A stretch of 64,000 nucleotides of DNA from FEN-1219 sp963728995 (lineage in GTDB: Bacteria > Pseudomonadota > Gammaproteobacteria > Steroidobacterales > Rariloculaceae). The notes beneath the pieces are model-generated. The model was not told the origin of the DNA and ran no database searches. It saw only the letters and a program-made list of their open reading frames with translations. The stretch is from NCBI GenBank assembly GCA_963728995.1, contig CAVSMD010000006.1, forward strand, positions 124,001-188,000, in the 5' to 3' direction. Shown here in pieces: positions 25,266 to 33,320 of this stretch; position 1 is the stretch's first letter; each line of letters begins with the position of its first letter. The translations under genes were made by a program, and so were the position numbers.

Positions 25266-28200
25266 GTGCGTCGCGTCGCGAACACCAACTGGCCGCGGAA
25301 GGATCCCAGGGTCATCAGTCTCGAGCCGGCACAGCGCTTGTTTCGATCGTCGTGGCGTAGGGCGATCGTTTGCGTGACGCTCCTGCTCGCAGCGCTGACT
25401 GCGCCGTCCGCGCACGCCGCGTTCAGCACGACGCCCGTAACCACCGCCAGTGTCGGGCAGCCGTACCTCTACGAGGTTGCCGTGGACGGCCGCGGCAAGA
25501 TCCAGATCACGGCGCCGAACGGGCTACCGAGCTGGCTCACCCTCGCGGCCCACGGGAATGGGCGCGCGACGTTGAGCGGCATTCCCACGGAGCCCGGCAG
25601 CGTCTCGAGCGTGCTGCTGCGGGCCGAGGATCGCACGTGCGAAAGGATCGTCATCCTTTGCCCCGTGCAAGCGTTCGACATCACGGTGTCGGGTAGTGCG
25701 AACTCGGCCCCCGTCGTCGTCCCACCGGGGCTCGTGGATCGCACCGTCGCAGTCGGCCAGAGCGTCAGCATCGACGTGGCCGGCGCCTTCGACGATCCCG
25801 ACGGCGACCCGCTGGTCTTTCGGGCCAGCGGCTTGCCGGGCGGCTTGAGCTTGGTCGGCGCGACGATCGCGGGAACCGTCAAAAGCGACGCGGGCTCGCC
25901 GTTCTCGATTACCGTGGAAGCCGATGATCAGCGCGGCGGCACGGCGTCGACCGCCTTCACCTTGGCCGTGAGTCGCCAGGTGGACGCCGCGCTCGCCGTC
26001 GCGTCGCTCGAAGCGAGCCCCGCGCCGACGCTCGCCGGCATGCCCTTCGATGTCACAGCAGTCGTGAGCAATGGCGGACCCGGGCCGAGCGGCGCCGCCG
26101 TCTTGCTGCTCGACGTGCTCGGTAACGCGATCGATATTTCGGCGCCTGCATGCACTGCCGCCACCGTGGCCGATCACGAGGAGCTTCGCTGCGCGATCGA
26201 TCCGATCGACCCCGGCGCGACGCGCGAATTGGCGTTGAGTGCCTCGGCGGCGCAGCCCGGCGACACCTTCTTGCATGCCAGCATCGAGACCACGTCCCCG
26301 CCCGCGGCGCCGAGCGCCGGCGCAGGTGACGCGACGCTGAGCGTGAGCGCGGGAACCAGCATCGCCGACCAGCCGGCGCAAGCACTTACGCTGCCTGGAG
26401 CCCTGGCGGCCGCCGCGGGCGATATCGACGGCGATGGGTTCGCGGATGCCGTGATCGCCTCGGGCGCCGGCGCCACCCGCGTGTTGCTCGACACGGACGA
26501 CCCCGCGGGGCTCGATCCCGCGCTCGCGGACCCCATGGCGGACCGTCGCGGCCTGGCGGCCCCGATCTCCCTCGGCGATGCCGGCTCCGGCGCCGCCGTG
26601 GCGCTCGCGGATTTCGACAACGACGGAGTGCTCGATATCGCGGTCGCCAAGGGCGCGGGATCCGCCAGCGTGGTGCTGCGCAGCGACGGCAGCGGTCACG
26701 CCACGCAGTACGCGACGCTCGGTCCATCCGCGCGTGACGATCGTGCCATCGCGGCCAGCGACGTCGACGGCGATGGCCTCGCGGACGTGGTCGTCGCCGC
26801 CGCCGACTCGATCTACGTCTATTTGAATCGAACCACCAATGGCTTCGTGTCCGCCGCGACCCTACCGGCCAGCGGCTCCGCTAGAGCCATCGCTCTCGCG
26901 AACGTGGCGGGCGACGTGCTGCCCGATCTCATCGTGGTCTCCGCCAGCGGCGAAGGGCTCGTCTACACGAACATCGGCGGCGGCGCCTTCTCGGCGGCGC
27001 GCGTCATCGATCCCGGCCCCTTCTCGAGCGTCGCGAGCGGCGATTTCAACTCCGATGGGATCGAAGATCTCGTGCTGGGACGATCGCAGGCCGGGCCGAG
27101 CGGAGTGCCGGCGAACGACGTCTACGTCAACGACGGCGCCGGCGGCTTCGCATTGACAGCCACACTGGGTGCTTCGCCGACGATCGCGCTCGCCGCGGGC
27201 GACATCGATGGCGATCAGAAGACCGATCTTCTGTTCGTCAACTCGACGGGCATCCACCAGGTCTTCATCGGCGACGGCAGTGGTCACTTCCAGCTGCTGC
27301 CGCGTCTGATCGTCAGTCAGGGCGCGCAAGGGGCCGCGATCGCCCCGATCGGTCGTTTGCAGGGACAGGACGTCGTTCTCGCGGGTGCCAATCGCGTCGG
27401 CGTGTTCTTCAACGACGGCGCGGGCAATCTCGGGCTCGGCGACACCGAGCCTCCCGTGATCACGCTGAACGGGCCACCCGAGATCATCATCGGCGTGGGA
27501 GGCGCTTACGCCGATCCCGGCGCCGCCGCAAACGACGATGTCGACGGGCCCGTGACGCCGGAAGTCGACAATACGGTCGATCCGCACGTCGTCGGGAGCT
27601 ATGTCGTCACCTATACGGCGACGGACAAGGCGGGAAACTCGGCGCTGCCAGTCACTCGCACCGTCCGCGTGAACCCCGAGTCCGACGTCAGCGGCGGCGG
27701 TGGTGGCGCCGTCGGCTGGCCGTTGTTGACCTTGTGCTTCCTCGCCGTGCTGTGGACGCGGCGCAAGCGGATCCGGAGCCTCGTGCCGGCGGCAGTGATA
27801 CTGATCGCGGCAGGCCTCGTCGGGACGGGCCCGCGGGCTTCCGCCGCCGAGCTCAGCTATACGTTCGTCGATATCGGCGCCATCGGCGTCAGGAGCGACG
27901 TTGCGGGTAGCGCGTCGGCCGCCGGTCAGGTGGTAGACATCCGCTCGGGCGATGGCGACGGATTGCTGGTGGGCGGCTCGCTCGCAATCGGTCGGCGCTT
28001 CTACCTGGCAGGATCCTACGAGACCGCGGTCATGGATGTGAGCGGCGTCGTATCGAGCCCGCTCCTGACGGCGTCCGTCGACGGCAGGTACGATCTGATC
28101 CACACGACGACTGCGCTCGGTTACGTGCAGCGGCTCGGAGACAAGCTCGATCTGGTGGTCGAGCTGGCCGCGGAGAAGCTCGACTACGACTTCGGAAGCT

Positions 28201-28493
28201 TCGCCGGCGAGGACTTCGACGTTGCCGATTCCGGTGCCGGCCTCGGCGTCGGCGTGCGCTGGAATCCGAAGAGAACGCTCGAGCTGTTCGCCATGGCCCG
28301 CCAGTCCGCCGTCGGACGCGTGGATCTCACCGCCCACCGAATCGAGTCCGCGCCCTGGTTCATCGGCGGCGTGCGCTGGCATTTCTTCGAGGGCCTTGGG
28401 CTCGGCGTGCAATTTCAGCGCGCCGATAGCGCGAGTTCGATCGATTTGACGATGCGATTCGGTTTCAAGGAGCTACGTGCAGGTGGCAACTAA
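25266..28493 (+). CDS. FG-GAP repeat protein with GlyGly-CTERM, fused in frame to a second secreted beta-barrel
   Basis: 1075 aa from GTG 25266 (TTG 25257 is possible; ATG 25176 lies before the predicted mRNA start). A signal peptide (AIVCVTLLLAALTAPSAHA) is followed by a cadherin-like Ig domain (VGQPYLYEVAVDGRGKIQIT) and a second one (PPGLVDRTVAVGQSVSIDVA). FG-GAP/VCBS repeats rich in D-x-D-G-D calcium loops (26395-27425) come next, then an HYR/DUF5011-like domain (EIIIGVGGAYADPGAAANDD). A GlyGly-CTERM anchor follows (SGGGGGAVGWPLLTLCFLAV then LWTRRKR). The frame does not stop: a second signal-peptide-like stretch (VPAAVILIAAGLVGTG...ASA, from an in-frame GTG at 27783) and an outer-membrane barrel (27845-28490) follow. 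Two proteins in one frame, or a polyprotein. Confidence 0.8.
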   Translation: MRRVANTNWPRKDPRVISLEPAQRLFRSSWRRAIVCVTLLLAALTAPSAHAAFSTTPVTTASVGQPYLYEVAVDGRGKIQITAPNGLPSWLTLAAHGNGRATLSGIPTEPGSVSSVLLRAEDRTCERIVILCPVQAFDITVSGSANSAPVVVPPGLVDRTVAVGQSVSIDVAGAFDDPDGDPLVFRASGLPGGLSLVGATIAGTVKSDAGSPFSITVEADDQRGGTASTAFTLAVSRQVDAALAVASLEASPAPTLAGMPFDVTAVVSNGGPGPSGAAVLLLDVLGNAIDISAPACTAATVADHEELRCAIDPIDPGATRELALSASAAQPGDTFLHASIETTSPPAAPSAGAGDATLSVSAGTSIADQPAQALTLPGALAAAAGDIDGDGFADAVIASGAGATRVLLDTDDPAGLDPALADPMADRRGLAAPISLGDAGSGAAVALADFDNDGVLDIAVAKGAGSASVVLRSDGSGHATQYATLGPSARDDRAIAASDVDGDGLADVVVAAADSIYVYLNRTTNGFVSAATLPASGSARAIALANVAGDVLPDLIVVSASGEGLVYTNIGGGAFSAARVIDPGPFSSVASGDFNSDGIEDLVLGRSQAGPSGVPANDVYVNDGAGGFALTATLGASPTIALAAGDIDGDQKTDLLFVNSTGIHQVFIGDGSGHFQLLPRLIVSQGAQGAAIAPIGRLQGQDVVLAGANRVGVFFNDGAGNLGLGDTEPPVITLNGPPEIIIGVGGAYADPGAAANDDVDGPVTPEVDNTVDPHVVGSYVVTYTATDKAGNSALPVTRTVRVNPESDVSGGGGGAVGWPLLTLCFLAVLWTRRKRIRSLVPAAVILIAAGLVGTGPRASAAELSYTFVDIGAIGVRSDVAGSASAAGQVVDIRSGDGDGLLVGGSLAIGRRFYLAGSYETAVMDVSGVVSSPLLTASVDGRYDLIHTTTALGYVQRLGDKLDLVVELAAEKLDYDFGSFAGEDFDVADSGAGLGVGVRWNPKRTLELFAMARQSAVGRVDLTAHRIESAPWFIGGVRWHFFEGLGLGVQFQRADSASSIDLTMRFGFKELRAGGN

Positions 28494-28494
28494 A

Positions 28495-29769
28495 ATGTGC
28501 CGGCTTTTGAGACTCGGCGCGCTTGCGGCGGCAGCGTGGCCGCTTGCGGCATGGGCCGCGTGGGAGATCGTGCCGGAGCTCGGTCTGACCACCGAGGTCG
28601 ACGACAACGCGCGCCTCGTGATCGCAGACCAGCCGACCTCCACGCGCGCGGCGCTGGACGCACGCGTGCGGCTGCGCAGCTTCACCGAACGGGGTCAGGC
28701 GTATGTCGAGCCGCGGGTGGTGACCGATACTTATGCCGACTCCCGTGACGCCGAGCTCGAGAACACCGACGTGTTTCTCGTAAGTCGGGCGATGCGGCGA
28801 TTCCAAAAATCCAATATGGATTTTCGCTTCGACTACGGCCGACAAAGCGTATTGCGCTCCGCGATCGGCGATGCGCTGCTGGGGGGGCCAGACGATGTTC
28901 CGATCGATGCCGAGGGGAGCACCTTCGGAACGTTCACGGATGAGCGCGAGCGCTACGATCTCGGGCTCGATTACGAGCTAAGCTTGTCGCAACGAACGAA
29001 CCTTCGTTTCGAGACGAGTCTGCTCAGCGTCAGCTATCCCGATAATCAGAACACCACGCGATCGGACTACGATAGCAAGACGCTCGCGGCCGTTTTGACC
29101 CGATTGGCGGACAGACGCAACGAAGTCAGCGCGTCTCTCTACGTGTCCGACTTTCAGGCCGACCGCAACGACAACGATACGAGCACCGTTGGAGTACAGG
29201 GGTCGTTCTTGCGACCTCTGTCGCAGACGTGGAACTTCCAGCTCAATGCGGGCGTTGCGCGAAGCGACTATACCTTCGTGGATACCACCGGTCTCGTCAT
29301 CGGCAACGCCAGCAACCACTTCACCTTTGGCTTTCAGTTAGACCGAACCTCGGAGAAGACTACCTGGACGATCGGTACGGCGCGGACGCTGACGCCGAGC
29401 AACGACAGTTTCCTGGCGCGCCGCGACGAGCTCCGCCTGCAGGTGCGGCGTCAAATGACTCCGAGGCTGGCGCTTTCGACCGGCCTTCGAATCGCCGACT
29501 ACAGCCGTGTCGCCGCGGCCGCGATACCGCGGGACGAGCGCAAGTACGGACGGTTCTCGCTCCAGACGGAATGGCTCATGACGCCGCGGTGGTTCTTGAC
29601 GGCTGGCATCGACAGCGTGGTTCAACGCTACGCGAGCGTGGGCGCGAACGCCACCTCGAACGCGATCGTCATCGGCGTGCGCTACCGCGGGCTCTCGAGC
29701 ACCGGCACAAACCTGGGCACCGTGACGCGACCGAGCAGCGGAGCGCCGCGGATAGGCGAGGTGCCCTGA
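28495..29769 (+). CDS. Outer-membrane beta-barrel protein (EpsL-like)
   Basis: 424 aa from ATG 28495, immediately after the upstream stop; a GTG at 28477 overlapping the previous gene is the alternative. Signal peptide MCRLLRLGALAAAAWPLAAWA. The rest consists of alternating-hydrophobicity strands with many Arg/Asp turns (VRLRSFTERGQAYVEPRVVT; RYDLGLDYELSLSQRTNLRF; AIVIGVRYRGLSS near the end), the look of surface-polysaccharide-associated outer-membrane barrels. Translationally coupled to the barrel-containing fusion before it, so the two may work together in the outer membrane. Ligand unknown. Confidence 0.7.
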   Translation: MCRLLRLGALAAAAWPLAAWAAWEIVPELGLTTEVDDNARLVIADQPTSTRAALDARVRLRSFTERGQAYVEPRVVTDTYADSRDAELENTDVFLVSRAMRRFQKSNMDFRFDYGRQSVLRSAIGDALLGGPDDVPIDAEGSTFGTFTDERERYDLGLDYELSLSQRTNLRFETSLLSVSYPDNQNTTRSDYDSKTLAAVLTRLADRRNEVSASLYVSDFQADRNDNDTSTVGVQGSFLRPLSQTWNFQLNAGVARSDYTFVDTTGLVIGNASNHFTFGFQLDRTSEKTTWTIGTARTLTPSNDSFLARRDELRLQVRRQMTPRLALSTGLRIADYSRVAAAAIPRDERKYGRFSLQTEWLMTPRWFLTAGIDSVVQRYASVGANATSNAIVIGVRYRGLSSTGTNLGTVTRPSSGAPRIGEVP

Positions 29770-29834
29770 AGCCGCGGACGTTCTTTTCGGTCCACGGATA
29801 TGTCGGTCACGCGCTCGTCGCGCACGAGAGCGCC

Positions 29835-29847
29835 TGTAACCTTTTCA
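29835..29847. promoter_or_regulatory. TGYAA-N3-TTRCA palindrome (one mismatch)
   Basis: TGTAACCTTTTCA, 51-63 bp upstream of the -24 element of the promoter at 29898: classic enhancer spacing. Confidence 0.5.
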
Positions 29848-29897
29848 AGCGCCGCGGTCGGCGCCGCCCAACCGTCGTTCGTTTCCAAGAGATCACT

Positions 29898-29911
29898 GGC
29901 ACAGATCTTGC
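29898..29911 (+). promoter_or_regulatory. Sigma-54 promoter, SYLF gene 29952
   Basis: TGGCACAGATCTTGCT, GG-N10-GC. Predicted start ~29923; 29-nt leader with AAGGAG. Confidence 0.8.
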
Positions 29912-29951
29912 TGATCTTTCATGGTATCTAAACCCGAAAAGGAGTTTCGCC

Positions 29952-30542
29952 ATGAAATGGATGACCAAGTGCGCAGCCGTCGCTGCAATCGCGAGCTGCG
30001 TGACAGTGTTTGCACAGGATCGCAACAAAGACAGCGAGCTCGACGCCAAGACGCTGGAGGGGCGTCGACAGGAAATTTTGGACATGACCGAGAAGACGGT
30101 GGACAACTTGCGTGACACCGACAAGGGAGCGGCTGACTTGCTCCGTGAGTCATACGGCTATGCCGTCTTCGATACCACGAAGGGAGGCTTCCTGGTGACC
30201 GGTGCCGGCGGCACTGGCGCCGCGATGCGTAAAGGAGCGCGAGGCAAGCCCATATTCATGCATATGGGGGCAGCCGGTGTCGGGCTCGGCGCCGGGTTGG
30301 AGAATTACAAGCTCATACTCATCTTCCAGAACGAGGACACGTACAACCGCTTCGTCGATGGAAGCTGGAGCGCGGGAGCAAGCGCCCAGGCGGCCGCCGG
30401 CAGGGAAGGCAAAGCGGCAGTCGGGCGCTTCGTGAACGGGGTCGCTGTTTACCACATCACGGACAAAGGCGTCATCGCACAGGCGGACATCACTGGCGTG
30501 AAGTTCTGGCCTAGCGACCGCTTGAATCCTGGCGTGGCGTGA
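29952..30542 (+). CDS. SYLF/Ysc84-domain lipid-binding protein, copy 1
   Basis: 196 aa from ATG 29952 (AAGGAGTTTCGCC upstream). Signal peptide MKWMTKCAAVAAIASCVTVF-AQ. SYLF core: DLLRESYGYAVFDTTKGGFL, then VTGAGGTGAAMRKGARGKPI, the Gly-rich AAGVGLGAGLENYKLILIFQ and GVAVYHITDKGVIAQADITG. SYLF domains bind phosphoinositides in eukaryotes; the bacterial proteins are periplasmic or outer-membrane-associated and poorly understood. This copy is the divergent one: the copies at 46377 and 51927 are much closer to each other. Probably monocistronic, since a strong hairpin lies 16 nt after its stop. Confidence 0.85.
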   Translation: MKWMTKCAAVAAIASCVTVFAQDRNKDSELDAKTLEGRRQEILDMTEKTVDNLRDTDKGAADLLRESYGYAVFDTTKGGFLVTGAGGTGAAMRKGARGKPIFMHMGAAGVGLGAGLENYKLILIFQNEDTYNRFVDGSWSAGASAQAAAGREGKAAVGRFVNGVAVYHITDKGVIAQADITGVKFWPSDRLNPGVA

Positions 30543-30557
30543 GGCCCTGCGATTCTC

Positions 30558-30583
30558 GGCGCCACGCACTTGTGCGTGGCGCC
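30558..30583. terminator. Perfect 12-bp inverted repeat (hairpin) after SYLF gene
   Basis: GGCGCCACGCAC, TT, then the exact reverse complement. The same design as the hairpin at 21716 (12-bp arms, 2-nt centre, just after a sigma-54-driven gene). No T-run. Confidence 0.6.
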
Positions 30584-30622
30584 GGAGTCCCGCGTCACCG
30601 TCGCGTTCACAAAGTAAGACTC

Positions 30623-31330
30623 ATGCAAAACTCCACGTCCCTGATCCTGCCACCGGAGCGGGCCGCGATGGCACGCCGCTACGATCAGGCAGCCAGGTAC
30701 TACGATCGTCTTGCCGACGTCACCTTCGAATGGCTGCTGGACGTTGAACGCTATCGTGAGCAACTCATCGCGATGCTCGGCAACATCCGCGGTGCACGCG
30801 TGCTCGACATCGGCTGTGGGACGGGACGAAGCTTCCCGCAGCTCGTGAGCGCGATCGGGCCGCACGGTCGCCTGCTCGGCGTCGATTGCTCCAGCGGGAT
30901 GCTGGCGCAAGCGGCGCGCCGCGTGAGCGCCGCGGGCTGGCGCAACGTGGAGCTCGTGCGCGACGATGCGTTCGAGCTCGCAACGATTACGCAGCCCGTG
31001 GATGCACTCGTTTCGGCGTGGTGCTATGGCGAGGTCACGCCGCTCGAGCCTGCGCTGAAGCGCGCCCTGGCGGTCATTCGGTCGGGAGGGCGATTCGCCG
31101 TCATGAGCTTTGCGCAGCCCCGTCCAACGCGCGGTCCGCTGCGCTGGCTATATCCGCTGTGTCGCGTGGTTGCACGCACCGTCGGTGTCCATGCGGAGTC
31201 GCTGGACAGCCACAAGGTGGCCGAGAAGTGGCTGGGCGCCGTCAGTCTTCTGCGTGATGAGCTCGACGAGCTTCGGGTGGAGTGCTATGCCAACGAGGCG
31301 CTTCTCGCGATCTCTGGCCGCAAGCGTTGA
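30623..31330 (+). CDS. Class I SAM-dependent methyltransferase
   Basis: 235 aa from ATG 30623. AARYYDRLADVTFEWLLDVE leads into the SAM-binding Rossmann core: RVLDIGCGTGRSFPQLVSAI (motif I, G-x-G-x-G), LLGVDCSSGMLAQAARR (motif II Asp), VELVRDDAFELA and a hydrophobic strand VDALVSAWCYGEVTP. The Y-D-x-x-A-x-x-Y-D-x-L-x start recalls UbiE-like and phospholipid methyltransferases (phosphatidylethanolamine N-methyltransferase PmtA type), so a lipid substrate is possible but unproven. It sits between the SYLF and CBS genes. Confidence 0.85.
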   Translation: MQNSTSLILPPERAAMARRYDQAARYYDRLADVTFEWLLDVERYREQLIAMLGNIRGARVLDIGCGTGRSFPQLVSAIGPHGRLLGVDCSSGMLAQAARRVSAAGWRNVELVRDDAFELATITQPVDALVSAWCYGEVTPLEPALKRALAVIRSGGRFAVMSFAQPRPTRGPLRWLYPLCRVVARTVGVHAESLDSHKVAEKWLGAVSLLRDELDELRVECYANEALLAISGRKR

Positions 31331-31355
31331 CCGATCGCCAACAGGAGGAAACGCC

Positions 31356-31769
31356 ATGCTATGCAGCGACATCATGAAGACGAGCATAGAGTGCGTATCG
31401 GCGCAAACGACGGTGCGCGATGCGGCGCGTGCAATGCGCGACAGGAACATAGGGTTCCTGCCGATTTGCGATGACTCCATGCGTGTGCTTGGCACGGTAA
31501 CGGACAGGGATATCGTGGTCCGTGCGGTGGCAGGAGATCTGGCACTCTCGAGCTCGATCGAGCGGCTCATGACACGTGAGATCGTCGCCTGCAAGCCCGA
31601 AGACGACGTCCGGAAAGCACAGCAGCTCATGGCCGGACATCGCAAATCGAGAATCATGTGCCTCGGAACATCGGGCCGCCTTGAAGGCATCATAAGCCTC
31701 TCGGACATCGCCCAAATCGACGACGCTGCGGGGACGCTGCGCGAGGTGAGCGCCCGCGAGGCGCGCTAA
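31356..31769 (+). CDS. CBS-domain-pair protein
   Basis: 137 aa from ATG 31356 (ACAGGAGGAAACGCC upstream). Two CBS motifs: MKTSIECVSAQTTVRDAARA with GTVTDRDIVVRAVA, and MTREIVACKPEDDVRKAQQL with GIISLSDIAQI. The GTVTDRDI and G-I-I-S-L-S-D-I segments carry the Asp/Thr adenosyl-ligand signature (S/T-x-x-D). Stand-alone CBS pairs bind AMP, ATP or NAD and usually act as energy-sensing modules. Cytoplasmic. Follows the methyltransferase by 25 bp and is probably co-transcribed. Confidence 0.88.
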   Translation: MLCSDIMKTSIECVSAQTTVRDAARAMRDRNIGFLPICDDSMRVLGTVTDRDIVVRAVAGDLALSSSIERLMTREIVACKPEDDVRKAQQLMAGHRKSRIMCLGTSGRLEGIISLSDIAQIDDAAGTLREVSAREAR

Positions 31770-31947
31770 CGCTCTGCCGTCCGGCGCGAAAGGGGCTATC
31801 TCCGCAGCGCAAGCGCATTTTGGAAGCCGGCGAAGCCGGAGTTGCGCAAGGCGTTCGGCCGCGAGTAGACGCTGGGGGCGCAAGATCGGCGGTGACGCGA
31901 CTCGCGCCACCGCCTTTGGGCCGCTTGAGAATCGAACCCAGTCGACG

Positions 31948-32625
31948 TCAGCCCCGTTGCGGCGTGCTGCGCGCCGCCTGCTGGCGGTTCGCCTGGTCAG
32001 GCTTCTGCGAGGTCCGTGCGGTTCCGTTGGCCGCGAGAACGTGGTCGATCGGATAGATACGGACGTTGTTGGTCAACTCGATGCCTTGCGCATCGGTGAC
32101 CTTCGCATCGCCGACCATAAGATTGCCGTTCTTGTTGTCGAGGCTCACGGTTCCGCCATCGATGGTCTCGGCTTTATCGAGTTGCTTGGCCAGTTGCGGA
32201 TCAACGTCGTCGGCGACGATGTGTGCTCTCAGCAAGCTCACGAGCTCATCGCGGTTCTCCGGCTTCATGAGCTCGTCGGTGCTCTTACCGCTCATGGACT
32301 GGAAGGCCTCGTTGCTCGGCGCAAACACCGTGTAATCGGTGCCGCTCGTGAGCGAGTCCTCGAGCCCTGCGGCTTCGATCGCGTGAACGAAGGTGCTCAG
32401 ATTGGAATGCTCCTGAGCGAGATCGTCGAACTCCTGCTTACCACCATTGTCGCCTTGTCGCGCCTGCGAGCCCTGCGATTGCGACTGTGATTGCGACGAC
32501 TGCTGCGCTTGCGGTTGCCGCTGGTTTTGGCTTTGCTGCGCCAGAGCCGTTCCGCCAAGTGCCAGGCCGACGGCCGCTGCGACCGCTGCGAGCTTCAATT
32601 GCGTTGTAGATGCGTGTTTTGTCAT
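31948..32625 (-). CDS. Secreted fasciclin (FAS1) domain protein
   Basis: 225 aa from ATG 32625 (GGAGG upstream). The signal peptide ends at ALAQQ, followed by ~35 residues of Gln/Ser linker (QQSQNQRQPQAQQSSQSQSQ). FAS1 domain from ~65: LSTFVHAIEAAGLEDSLTSG, the H1 motif YTVFAPSNEAFQSM, RAHIVADDVDPQL, and the H2 region NNVRIYPIDHVL. FAS1 proteins mediate cell-cell or matrix adhesion; bacterial single-domain versions are exported and often stress-induced. Single gene behind a consensus sigma-54 promoter. Confidence 0.9.
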   Translation of the reverse strand: MTKHASTTQLKLAAVAAAVGLALGGTALAQQSQNQRQPQAQQSSQSQSQSQGSQARQGDNGGKQEFDDLAQEHSNLSTFVHAIEAAGLEDSLTSGTDYTVFAPSNEAFQSMSGKSTDELMKPENRDELVSLLRAHIVADDVDPQLAKQLDKAETIDGGTVSLDNKNGNLMVGDAKVTDAQGIELTNNVRIYPIDHVLAANGTARTSQKPDQANRQQAARSTPQRG

Positions 32626-32676
32626 CAATCCTCCATGTTTCTCGTATTGCTAGTTCCTACTGGCAGGCAGGGTTCT

Positions 32677-32690
32677 GCAAGGCACGTGCC
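32677..32690 (-). promoter_or_regulatory. Sigma-54 promoter, fasciclin gene
   Basis: TGGCACGTGCCTTGCA on the minus strand, GG-N10-GC, consensus in both boxes. Predicted start ~32665. Identical over 16 bp to the promoter at 37067-37080. Confidence 0.82.
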
Positions 32691-32747
32691 AGACAGACGA
32701 GCGTACGCAGCTTGCGTGGATCGGCGACCGCGGGGCGACTCCGCAAA

Positions 32748-32760
32748 TGCAAACATTACA
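32748..32760. promoter_or_regulatory. TGYAA-N3-TTRCA palindrome (perfect)
   Basis: Reads TGTAATGTTTGCA on the minus strand, 58-70 bp upstream of the fasciclin -24 element. A second copy (one mismatch) lies at 32787-32799. Confidence 0.6.
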
Positions 32761-33026
32761 GCCTTCAAGCAAGCGGAAGACCCGAGTGCAAACGCTGCAA
32801 ATCGTGTACGACTGCTCACACGTCGCGCTTGGCGCGCGTGTGTTGTCTATGACGAGCGCGACGTGCTGTGCATGCGTCCGGCCGTGCTGTCGTCGATGGG
32901 CAACAACGCGCACGAGCGGCGCTCGAGCGTCGGCCTGGTGCGGTGCTGTGGTCAGTGTCGCGAGCTGCCCGCATGGCGCGACTACGCGTGCGACGGATGA
33001 ATCGCAGTCGGGTCGCGCGTGACGAC

Positions 33027-33040
33027 GGTACGGTTCTTGC
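33027..33040 (+). promoter_or_regulatory. Sigma-54 promoter, small gene 33069
   Basis: CGGTACGGTTCTTGCT, GG-N10-GC; -24 box cGGtACG is off consensus, -12 box perfect. Predicted start ~33052. Confidence 0.6.
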
Positions 33041-33068
33041 TCTAGCACGAGATCACCAAGGAGCAAAG

Positions 33069-33251
33069 ATGAAACTAGCGAGAATGGTAGAAAGTACATC
33101 GACGCGGGAGCTCGATCCGCTGACCGACAGCCTCAGCAGTGTGATTCGCTGGCGTTACTGCGATTACGCCGCCATCCTGCGCGCCGAGTTCGTGTTGCTC
33201 GCCGGGTTGGCCGAGGACCAACAGGAGCGGCCGAACCCCCCCTGGCACTGA
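33069..33251 (+). CDS. Small hypothetical protein (60 aa)
   Basis: From ATG 33069 with AAGGAGCAAAG directly before it: MKLARMVESTSTRELDPLTD, then SLSSVIRWRYCDYAAILRAE. The helical middle (FVLLAGLAEDQQE) is not long enough for a confident membrane segment. No family recognised. It has its own sigma-54 promoter, which supports expression. Confidence 0.5.
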   Translation: MKLARMVESTSTRELDPLTDSLSSVIRWRYCDYAAILRAEFVLLAGLAEDQQERPNPPWH

Positions 33252-33320
33252 GGCAGCGGCGTGTGCTGCAGCGCCAACGCGTTCATCGCTAGCACGCAGG
33301 CGCGATGGTGAGACAGGGCG

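Larger units (their letters stand above)
32626..33068. other. Divergent regulatory region
   Basis: 443 bp without a convincing gene. It holds two sigma-54 promoters (32677-32690 on -, 33027-33040 on +) and two copies of the 13-bp palindrome 39 bp apart: TGCAAACATTACA (32748-32760, perfect) and TGCAAACGCTGCA (32787-32799, one mismatch). Confidence 0.55.

Noticed and set aside
33244..33257. Weak sigma-54 core before the GH13 gene
   Set aside because: TGGCACTGAGGCAGCG has the GG-N10-GC spacing but a poor -12 box, and it overlaps the end of the 60-aa gene; kept only as a possibility.
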